Assembly (NCBI GenBank): GCA_937881255.1
Contig: CALGFH010000247.1
Coordinates: 1-10,665 of the forward strand
Direction: 5' to 3'
From: an uncultured Actinomycetes bacterium
GTDB taxonomy: Bacteria; Actinomycetota; CALGFH01
DNA: 10,665 nucleotides
Below the pieces are notes generated by a model. It saw only the letters and a list, made by a program, of their open reading frames with translations. It had not been told where the DNA came from and did not search any database. Position numbers and translations under genes: made by a program. Below are positions 5,426-10,665 of this stretch, piece by piece. Position 1 is the first letter of the stretch. Each line of letters opens with the position of its first letter.

Positions 5426-6493
5426 TCACTCGTCGGCCTCAGGCCGGGCACCATCGGCGAGGCGCCTGAGCCCCTCGCGCAGCAGCCGGGCCCGGCCGGC
5501 GCCGACGCCCTCGACCTCCTCCAGGTCCTCGGGCCCGACGGCCATGATGACCTTGAGCGAGCCGAAACGCTCCACCACCCGGTCGACCACCGACGGTGGC
5601 AGCTGCGGCACCCTGGCCAGCAGGCGGTAGCCGCGCGGGACCTGGGCCGCGTCCAGCGTCTCGGGGTCGCCGGTGAGGTCGATCGCCTTGGCCACGGCGG
5701 CCATGTCCAGCAGCTCCTCCGGGGTCAGGCGGCTCAGCTCGGCCAGCACGGCGGGCACCTCCCACCCGGGACGGGCCCGGAGGTGGTCGCGGACGGCCAG
5801 GCGCTCCTCCTCGTCGACGCCGGCGCTCAGCTCCTCCAGCTGGAGCCGGAGCAGGCGGCCGTCGCTGCCCAGCTCGGCCACGTACTGCTCCAGCTCGCGG
5901 GCCACCTGGCGCACCATCTCGGCCCGGCCGAGCAGGGTCAGGACATCCAGCAGGGTGGCCTGGCCGTGCAGCTCGCGGGCGTCGAGGGCGGCGCTGGCCT
6001 CGTCGAAGCGGGCCCGGTAGTGGTCGAGGGCGGCCACCGCCTGGTTGGCCCGCGACAACACCGCGCCGACGTCCTCGAGCACGTGACGCCAGTCCTCGAC
6101 GTACAGGGTGATGGTGCGCATCGAGTGGGACACCGAGATCACCGGCACCCCGGCCTGCCTGGCCACCCGCTCGGCGGTGCGGTGGCGGGTGCCGGTCTCG
6201 ACCGTCGGGATGGCCGGGTCGGGCATCAGGTGGACGTTGGCCCAGAGGATGCGGGTGGCGGTCTCGTCCAGGACCATGGCGCCGTCCATCTTGGCCAGCT
6301 CGGAGAGGCGCTGGGCGGTGAACGGCACGTCGATCTGGAACCCGCCGGTGAACAGCGCCTCCACCTGGGGCGGCGAGCCGAGCACGACCAGGGCCCCGGT
6401 GTTGGCCCGGAGGATCCGCTCCAGCCCGGGCCGCAGGGCCGTCCCCGGGGCGACCTGGCGCAGCACCTCGAGCAGGCGGTCGTCCAGACTCAT
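5426..6493 (-). CDS. disA: DNA integrity scanning diadenylate cyclase DisA
   Basis: Makes cyclic di-AMP from two ATP as an octamer; in Bacillus it scans DNA and its activity falls at branched structures. The 355 residues match the family length. The N-terminal DAC domain (about 10-145) has GALVVLG (33-39), the catalytic DGA motif (Asp70-Gly71-Ala72, in MDGAMVLDET) and the ATP-binding RHR motif (103-105, in GTRHRTAER). A helical spine follows, and a C-terminal helix-hairpin-helix DNA-binding domain spans about 300-345 (GVGAGRARLLREGL). The ATG at 6493 overlaps the radA stop as ATGA, so the two proteins are probably co-translated; RadA is a reported partner and inhibitor of DisA in several bacteria. 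No terminator is visible between its stop and carD. Confidence 0.96.
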   Translation of the reverse strand: MSLDDRLLEVLRQVAPGTALRPGLERILRANTGALVVLGSPPQVEALFTGGFQIDVPFTAQRLSELAKMDGAMVLDETATRILWANVHLMPDPAIPTVETGTRHRTAERVARQAGVPVISVSHSMRTITLYVEDWRHVLEDVGAVLSRANQAVAALDHYRARFDEASAALDARELHGQATLLDVLTLLGRAEMVRQVARELEQYVAELGSDGRLLRLQLEELSAGVDEEERLAVRDHLRARPGWEVPAVLAELSRLTPEELLDMAAVAKAIDLTGDPETLDAAQVPRGYRLLARVPQLPPSVVDRVVERFGSLKVIMAVGPEDLEEVEGVGAGRARLLREGLRRLADGARPEADE

Positions 6494-7896
6494 CGGGGCA
6501 CCACCCCCAGCTTCGGCGGGCGCGGGGCCCCGGGTGGGGCCGTGGCCAGGACGGACAGGGACTCGGCGACCGAGCCGACCGGGTCCAGCTCGATGTCGGC
6601 GGCCCCCCTGGCCCCCTTGGGGAGGCCGGTGGCCGGGACCAGGGCGCGGCGGAAGCCGAGCCGGGCCGCCTCGGCCAGGCGCCGGGGCAGCTGCGGGACC
6701 GGGCGGACCTCGCCGCCCAGGCCGACCTCGCCGATGGTGATCAGGTCGGCCGGGACCTGCCGGTCGCGGGCGGCCGAGGCCAGGGCCAGGCAGATGGCCA
6801 GGTCGGCCGCGGGCTCGGTGATCCTGACCCCGCCGGCGGTGGCGGCGAACACGTCGTTGCCGGCCAGGCCGATGCGGGCCCGGCGGTCGAGCACGGCGAC
6901 CAGGATGGCCAGGCGGCCGGCGTCCAGGCCCTGGGCGGTGCGCCGGGGCACGGCCACCCCGGTGGGCACGACCAGCGCCTGGACCTCGGTGACGAGCGGC
7001 CGCCGGCCCTCCAGGCTGACCGTGCAGGCCACCCCGGGGACCCCGGCCGAGCGGGCCGACAGGAACAGCCGCGACGGGTCGGCCAGCGGCTCCAGGCCGG
7101 CCTCGGTCATCTCGAAGCAGCCGACCTCGTAGGCCGGGCCGAAGCGGTTCTTGGTGCAGCGGACCAGGCGCAGGGCGTGGTGCTGGTCGCCCTCGAAGTT
7201 GAGGACCACGTCGACCAGGTGCTCGAGGGTCTTGGGGCCGGCGACGGCGCCCTCCTTGGTGACCTGGCCGACCAGGAAGGTGGCGATCGAGCGCTCCTTG
7301 GCCAGCCGCACCAGCTGGGCGGCGACCTCGCGGACCTGGCCCACCCCGCCGGGGGCGCCGGCCAGCTCCGGGTCGGCGACCGTCTGGACCGAGTCGACCA
7401 CGACCACGGCCGGCCGGACCTGCTCGACCAGGGTGCGGACAGTCCCGAGGTCGGTCTCGGCGGCCAGCAGCAGCCCGGGGTGGAGGGCCCCCAGGCGCTC
7501 GGCCCGCAGCCGGACCTGCTCGCGCGACTCCTCGGCGCAGACGTACAGCACCGGCCCCTCGGCGGCCATGCCGGCGAGCACGCCCAGCAGCAGGGTGGAC
7601 TTGCCGATGCCGGGCTCGCCGGCCAGCAGGACCACCGAACCGGGGACCAGGCCACCGCCCAGGACCCGGTCGAGCTCCTCGACCCCGGTGGGACGGTGGG
7701 CGCCGGTCTGGGCGGCGACCTCGGTGATCGGCACCGGGGCCGTCACCGGGCCCGACGCCCTGGCCGGGGCGGTCCGCTCCAGCACCTCTTCGACCAGGCT
7801 GTTCCAGGCGCCGCAGGCCGGGCAGCGGCCGACCCAGCGCGGGCTGGCGGCCCCGCACTCGGTGCAGGCATAGGCGGTCCGGACTGTCCTGGCCAC
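6490..7896 (-). CDS. radA: DNA repair protein RadA (Sms)
   Basis: RecA-like hexameric DNA helicase for branch migration and processing of recombination intermediates. The 468 residues contain an N-terminal C4 zinc finger (Cys11, Cys14, Cys25, Cys28), Walker A GEPGIGKST (93-101, Lys99), Walker B VVVVDSVQT (164-172, Asp168), and the RadA-specific KNRFG motif (249-253). A C-terminal Lon-protease-like domain includes GGVRITEPAADLAICLALAS and GEVGLGGEVRPVPQL. The start is a GTG at 7896, six residues before the zinc finger region; GGGGGCG upstream is only a weak ribosome binding site. The frame remains open further upstream, but that portion is low-complexity and antisense to the regulator gene. 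It forms an operon with disA and diverges from the DUF2087 gene. Confidence 0.95.
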   Translation of the reverse strand: MARTVRTAYACTECGAASPRWVGRCPACGAWNSLVEEVLERTAPARASGPVTAPVPITEVAAQTGAHRPTGVEELDRVLGGGLVPGSVVLLAGEPGIGKSTLLLGVLAGMAAEGPVLYVCAEESREQVRLRAERLGALHPGLLLAAETDLGTVRTLVEQVRPAVVVVDSVQTVADPELAGAPGGVGQVREVAAQLVRLAKERSIATFLVGQVTKEGAVAGPKTLEHLVDVVLNFEGDQHHALRLVRCTKNRFGPAYEVGCFEMTEAGLEPLADPSRLFLSARSAGVPGVACTVSLEGRRPLVTEVQALVVPTGVAVPRRTAQGLDAGRLAILVAVLDRRARIGLAGNDVFAATAGGVRITEPAADLAICLALASAARDRQVPADLITIGEVGLGGEVRPVPQLPRRLAEAARLGFRRALVPATGLPKGARGAADIELDPVGSVAESLSVLATAPPGAPRPPKLGVVPR

Positions 7897-7918
7897 GTTC
7901 GAAAATCGCCCCCGCCGT

Positions 7919-7947
7919 CGCGCCGGGCCTCGGCCCGGGCCGGCGCG
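7919..7947 (-). repeat. GC-rich inverted repeat in the radA leader
   Basis: CGCGCCGG (7919-7926) and CCGGCGCG (7940-7947) are perfect 8-bp arms around a 13-base loop that is itself G/C-only apart from one T. If radA is transcribed from near 7988, this hairpin lies in its 5' leader, 23 bases before the GTG. GC-rich repeats arise easily by chance in this genome, so a function is uncertain. Confidence 0.4.
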
Positions 7948-8009
7948 CCCGATGCCCGCCGGCAGGGCGCCGGCACGCGCCCTCACCAGGCCAAAGGCTA
8001 GCACGCGAC

Positions 8010-8029
8010 GACGACAATCGAATGTCGTC
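8010..8029. promoter_or_regulatory. Palindromic operator candidate upstream of the DUF2087 regulator
   Basis: GACGACA (8010-8016) and TGTCGTC (8023-8029) are exact 7-bp inverted arms. The 6-base centre ATCGAA itself contains the palindrome TCGA, so 18 of 20 positions are symmetric. It ends 12 bases before the start codon of a gene whose product has an N-terminal winged helix, exactly where an autoregulatory operator would sit, and it could also affect divergent radA. It is AT-richer than its surroundings, which makes a chance palindrome less likely. Confidence 0.6.
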
Positions 8030-8041
8030 CACAATGGGGAC

Positions 8042-8689
8042 ATGGAGGAGTCCCCCGGAGCCAGGGAGCTGCTGGCGCTGCTGGCCGAGCCGGACCGGCT
8101 CAGGGCGCTGGCCGCGGTCACCCTGGGCGCCGACACGCTGGCCGAGGTGGCCGAGCGGGCCGGCCTGGAGCCCAGGGAGGCGGCGAGGGCGCTGAGCCGC
8201 CTGGTCGCCGGCGGACTGCTCGAAGGCGGGGCCGGCAAGGGCTACCGGGTCCGCACCGAGGCCCTCAAGACGGCGGCCAGGCGGCCGGCGGACACCGGAT
8301 CCGTGGTCGCCGGGGCCGGCGGCTCCGAGGGGCAGGGCGGTGGGCCGCCCGGCCCAGCCGCCGGGTCGCCCGAGGCCGACGTGCTGCGGCGGTTCGTGCA
8401 CAACGGCCGCCTGCTGGCCATGCCGGCCGCCCACGGCAAGCGCCTGGTCGTCCTCGACCACCTGGCCGGGCTGTTCGAGCCCGGCCGGCGCTACCCCGAG
8501 CGGGAGGTCAACGAGCTGCTCGGGCGCTACCACCCCGACTACGCCATGCTCCGGCGCTACCTGGTCGACGACGGCTTCCTCGACCGGGCCGACGAGCCCG
8601 CGCCGTCGGGGTCGCGCTCGGTCAAGGTCTACTGGCGCACCGGCGGCACCGTCGAGCTGGAACGGCCGGAGCCGCCTACTTCTTCTTGA
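8042..8689 (+). CDS. ArsR-like winged-helix / DUF2087 domain transcriptional regulator
   Basis: Probable DNA-binding regulator of 215 residues. Residues 7-75 form an ArsR-like winged helix: LLALLAEPDRLRALAAVTLG, then a recognition-helix region (LAEVAERAGLEPREAARALSRL) and a wing. A Gly/Pro-rich linker (about 80-112) leads to a C-terminal DUF2087 domain (113-200), with GRLLAMPAAHGKRLVVLDHL, YPEREVNELLGRYHPDYAML and RRYLVDDGFLDR, ending in a KVYWR strand. The function of DUF2087 and the effector are unknown to me. The ATG at 8042 is chosen because the helix-turn-helix begins immediately after it and the palindrome lies just upstream; only GGGGA, too close to the ATG, could serve as a ribosome binding site. 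It is divergent from radA, and its last 14 bases overlap the end of the small convergent gene. Confidence 0.88.
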   Translation: MEESPGARELLALLAEPDRLRALAAVTLGADTLAEVAERAGLEPREAARALSRLVAGGLLEGGAGKGYRVRTEALKTAARRPADTGSVVAGAGGSEGQGGGPPGPAAGSPEADVLRRFVHNGRLLAMPAAHGKRLVVLDHLAGLFEPGRRYPEREVNELLGRYHPDYAMLRRYLVDDGFLDRADEPAPSGSRSVKVYWRTGGTVELERPEPPTSS

Positions 8690-8993
8690 AGCGCTCGCTG
8701 GCCTCGGCGAAGGTGGCGTTCAGGGCGTCGCTCAGGGAGCCGGCGGCCTTCTTGGTCTGCTCGCCGAACTGCGGGTCGCGGATGACGTCGCCGAGGGCGC
8801 TGAACGCCTGCTCGAGCGAGTCGGTCAGCTTCTGCAGGGTCTCGTCGACCTTGCGGCGGTCGGCCGACGGCGACGCCTGGCCGGCCTCCGGCTGCCCGGG
8901 GCGGGGCTGCTCGTCGTAGTGCTGCTTGACCTGGCGGCCGAGGGCCCGGAAGTCCTCTCCGACCTGGTCCCAGTTGGCCTTGCTCTCAGCCAT
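8676..8993 (-). CDS. Small hydrophilic helical protein, function unknown
   Basis: This 105-residue protein is charged, soluble and has no signal peptide or membrane segment. The N-terminal part (MAESKANWDQVGEDFRALGRQVKQHYDEQ, 1-29 in two short helical pieces) is followed by a Pro/Gly/Gln-rich linker (30-45). A long amphipathic helical region comes next, with DETLQKLTDSLEQAFSALGD (50-69) and SLSDALNATFAEASERFKKK (86-105), suggesting helical-bundle or coiled packing. I recall similar unnamed proteins in actinobacteria but cannot assign a function. Coding is supported by a strong ribosome binding site, GGAAGGAG, 5 bases before the ATG, and by lying 27 bases after mutY in the same direction. The TAG stop lies within the end of the convergent DUF2087 gene. 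Confidence 0.8.
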   Translation of the reverse strand: MAESKANWDQVGEDFRALGRQVKQHYDEQPRPGQPEAGQASPSADRRKVDETLQKLTDSLEQAFSALGDVIRDPQFGEQTKKAAGSLSDALNATFAEASERFKKK

Positions 8994-8998
8994 CTGCG

Positions 8999-9006
8999 CT
9001 CCTTCC
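8999..9006 (-). promoter_or_regulatory. Strong ribosome binding site of the small helical protein gene
   Basis: GGAAGGAG on the minus strand, five bases before the ATG at 8993, sits in the 27-base gap after mutY. It is one of the best Shine-Dalgarno matches in the window and supports independent, efficient translation of this small gene. Confidence 0.75.
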
Positions 9007-9020
9007 TTCGGGCAACCAGC

Positions 9021-9947
9021 TTACGCGGGCAGGCGCACACGGCCGTCGGGGCCGGTGGCGATCATGCCCTCGGACTCGAGGCGGGCCAGCAGGGTGTCGA
9101 ACCAGCCGGTCGGCCGGTCGGCGGCACCCGCCTGGACCTGGTCGGCCAGGGCGGTCCGCTCCAGGCCCTCGGGGGCGGCGGCCAGGGCCCGCACCACCGC
9201 GCCCCGCCAGCGCCGGTCCGAGGTGGCGAACGGCGCCTGGGCCCGGGGCCGCGGCGGCGGCGCCGCCGGCCCGAGGGCCCGCCACCGGCAGGTCAGCTCC
9301 AGCGGGCAGCCCCCACAGCGCGGCCGGGGCCGGCAGTGGAGGGCGCCGACGTCCATCAGCGCCGAGGACCACGCCCAGGCGGTGCCGGAGGCGCCGGGCC
9401 GGGGCGGTTCCTCGGCGGGGCCCGGGAGGGCCTGGTCGGCCAGGCGCTGGCGGGCGGCCGGGGTCAGCTGGGCGGGGTCGGTGCCGACGAGGGACCTGAC
9501 CAGGACCCGGGCGACGTTGGTGTCGACCGGGGCGACCGGCTGCTCCAGGGCGAAGCAGGCGACCGCCCTGGCCGTGTACGGGCCGACGCCGGGCAGCTCG
9601 GCCAGCTCCTCGACCGTGCCCGGCCAGCCGCCGCGCTCCACCACCGCCTGGGCGGTCTGGCGCAGGGCCAGGGCCCGGCGGTTGTAGCCGAGGCCCTGCC
9701 AGGCCCGCAGCACCTCGGCCGGGGCGGCCGCGGCCAGGGCATGCACGTCCGGGAACCGCTCCAGGAACCGGGGCCAGGCCGCGGCCGCCCGCGCCGCCTG
9801 GGTCTGCTGGGCCAGCACCTCGGCCACCAGCACCCGGTAGGGGTCCCGGGTGGCCCGCCAGGGCAGGTCCCGTCCCGCCTCCGCGAACCAGGCCAGCACC
9901 CGTTCCCGGGTCTGGGAGAGCAGCGCCTCGTCGACCATACCCAGCAT
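9021..9947 (-). CDS. mutY: A/G-specific adenine glycosylase MutY (short actinobacterial form)
   Basis: Removes adenine mispaired with 8-oxoguanine. The 308 residues show the helix-hairpin-helix glycosylase core: VAEVLAQQTQ (41-50, catalytic Glu43), QGLGYNRRAL (84-93), the hairpin LPGVGPYTARAVACFAL (118-134) and catalytic Asp142 in PVDTNVARVL. Four cysteines (205, 211, 214, 220) make the iron-sulfur loop, but the first gap is five residues instead of the usual six. After it comes a Pro-rich linker and a C-terminal winged-helix-like segment (245-308) in place of the NUDIX-like 8-oxoG recognition domain of E. coli MutY; short forms of this type also occur in mycobacteria. Start ATG is at 9947, with ATG at 9938 equally possible; neither has a good ribosome binding site. 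Its start is 17 bases from that of hypF. Confidence 0.92.
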   Translation of the reverse strand: MLGMVDEALLSQTRERVLAWFAEAGRDLPWRATRDPYRVLVAEVLAQQTQAARAAAAWPRFLERFPDVHALAAAAPAEVLRAWQGLGYNRRALALRQTAQAVVERGGWPGTVEELAELPGVGPYTARAVACFALEQPVAPVDTNVARVLVRSLVGTDPAQLTPAARQRLADQALPGPAEEPPRPGASGTAWAWSSALMDVGALHCRPRPRCGGCPLELTCRWRALGPAAPPPRPRAQAPFATSDRRWRGAVVRALAAAPEGLERTALADQVQAGAADRPTGWFDTLLARLESEGMIATGPDGRVRLPA

Positions 9948-9964
9948 CGTAAGCTGCTGGGACG

Positions 9965-10665
9965 ATGGCGCTCACGCGGACCCGGGTGCGGGTCGAGGGG
10001 ATCGTGCAGGGGGTCGGCTTCCGGCCGTTCGTGCACGCCCTGGCCGGGCGGCTGGGGCTGGCCGGGCTGGTCGGCAACGACGCCGCCGGGGTGTTCGTGG
10101 AGGTCGAGGGGGCGGCCGCGTCGGTCGAGCGGTTCCTGGAGGCGCTGGCCGCCGAGGCCCCGCCGCTGGCCGTGATCGAGCGGGTCACCGCCACCCCGCT
10201 GGCCCCGACCGGCGGCCGCGGGTTCACCATCGCCCCCAGCCAGGCCGGTGGCGAGCGCCAGACCCTGGTCTCGCCCGACACCGCCACCTGCGACGACTGC
10301 CTGCGCGAGCTGGCCGACCCGGCCGACCGGCGCCACCGCTACCCGTTCATCAACTGCACCAACTGCGGGCCTCGCTTCACCATCGTCACCGACGTCCCCT
10401 ACGACCGGCCGGCCACCACCATGGCCGGCTTCGCCATGTGCGCCGACTGCGCCCGCGAGTACCACGACCCGGCCGACCGGCGCTTCCACGCCCAGCCGGT
10501 GTGCTGCCCGGCCTGCGGCCCGGCGCTGGCCCTGCTCGACCGGGAGGGGCGGGCCGCCGGAGAGGAGCCGCTGGCCGGGGCGGCGGCCCGGCTTCGGGAG
10601 GCGGCGGTGGTGGCCGTCAAGGGCCTCGGCGGCTACCACCTGGCCGCGGATGCGGCCAGCGAGCC
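9965..10665 (+). CDS. hypF: Carbamoyltransferase HypF, hydrogenase maturation (partial, 3' end outside window)
   Basis: HypF uses carbamoyl phosphate and ATP to carbamoylate HypE, the source of the CN ligands of the [NiFe]-hydrogenase active site. The 233 codons visible cover three N-terminal parts. The acylphosphatase-like domain comes first (VQGVGFRPFVHALA, 14-27, with Arg20; GNDAAGVFVEVEG with Asn38). Next are two zinc fingers of pattern C-x2-C-x18-C-x2-C (first CDDC...CTNC near 105-130, second CADC...CPAC). Last is the beginning of the YrdC-like domain, with VVAVKGLGGYHLAADA. The frame is open to the window edge with no defects. The ATG at 9965 gives the expected start; CTGGGA two bases upstream is too close to be a good ribosome binding site. 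No other hyp or hydrogenase gene lies within the window; more would be expected to the right. Confidence 0.95.
   Translation, partial: MALTRTRVRVEGIVQGVGFRPFVHALAGRLGLAGLVGNDAAGVFVEVEGAAASVERFLEALAAEAPPLAVIERVTATPLAPTGGRGFTIAPSQAGGERQTLVSPDTATCDDCLRELADPADRRHRYPFINCTNCGPRFTIVTDVPYDRPATTMAGFAMCADCAREYHDPADRRFHAQPVCCPACGPALALLDREGRAAGEEPLAGAAARLREAAVVAVKGLGGYHLAADAASE

Larger units (their letters stand above)
7897..8041. promoter_or_regulatory. Divergent intergenic region radA / DUF2087 regulator
   Basis: These 145 bases carry the control sequences for two divergent genes. On the minus strand TAGCCT (8000-7995) could be the radA -10, which would give a leader of nearly 100 nt. On the plus strand CACAAT (8030-8035) ends 7 bases before the A of the DUF2087 ATG, so that gene may be leaderless. 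A near-perfect palindrome (8010-8029) lies between these elements. The part nearest radA is extremely GC-rich with inverted repeats (7919-7947). The -35 boxes are not convincing. Confidence 0.45.

Noticed and set aside
6490..8238. 582-residue RadA with a long N-terminal extension
   Set aside because: The extension is low-complexity, antisense to the regulator gene and crosses the promoter region. The RadA zinc finger starts a few residues after the GTG at 7896.
5426..8533. disA frame open through all of radA and beyond (1035 codons), suggesting a fusion protein
   Set aside because: The extra N-terminal part is out of frame with radA and has no domain motifs. A standard ATG with normal family length begins at 6493, at an ATGA junction.

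Overview
The window looks like chromosomal DNA from a high-GC actinobacterium (Actinomycetota). The evidence is the very GC-rich coding sequence, frequent GTG starts, stop-start overlaps, and a gene set that in Mycobacterium tuberculosis also clusters (mutY, disA, radA, carD, ispD, ispF, cysS, an rlmB-type methylase; recalled from memory, not searched). Gene orientations differ from the mycobacterial arrangement. Genus and species cannot be read from the sequence. Nothing looks mobile: there is no transposase, integrase, phage gene or CRISPR array.

Layout from left to right. A PhnD-like solute-binding protein gene without a signal peptide lies on the minus strand (38-907). After 182 bases without a gene, which hold small hairpins, comes tRNA-Thr(TGT) (minus, 1090-1162). 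Then follows a minus-strand housekeeping block, transcribed right to left as carD (4840-5319), ispD (4094-4798), ispF (3597-4097), cysS (2127-3551), rlmB (1186-2145) and then the tRNA. It appears to be driven by an extended -10 promoter just upstream of carD. Upstream of it is a second minus-strand pair, radA (6490-7896) and disA (5426-6493), joined by an ATGA overlap. Divergent from radA is a plus-strand gene for a winged-helix/DUF2087 regulator (8042-8689), with a near-perfect palindrome directly upstream that is a good operator candidate. Its 3' end overlaps the 3' end of a small minus-strand helical protein gene (8676-8993), which follows mutY (9021-9947). Only 17 bases separate the mutY start from the start of hypF, which runs off the right edge on the plus strand (9965-10665, partial).

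Together the genes cover RNA polymerase control (CarD), two consecutive-family steps of MEP isoprenoid synthesis (IspD, IspF), translation (CysRS, 23S rRNA 2'-O-methylation, tRNA-Thr), DNA repair and c-di-AMP signalling (RadA, DisA), 8-oxoG:A repair (MutY) and [NiFe]-hydrogenase maturation (HypF).

No wholly new system is evident. The items most worth a second look are: a 14-bp perfect inverted repeat that buries the ispD start codon and leaves the gene with no Shine-Dalgarno sequence; the operator-like palindrome at the DUF2087 gene; a two-residue gap in a conserved IspF loop; a shortened cysteine spacing in the MutY iron-sulfur motif; a CHC motif at the CarD C-terminus; and the symmetric, extremely short mutY/hypF divergent junction.
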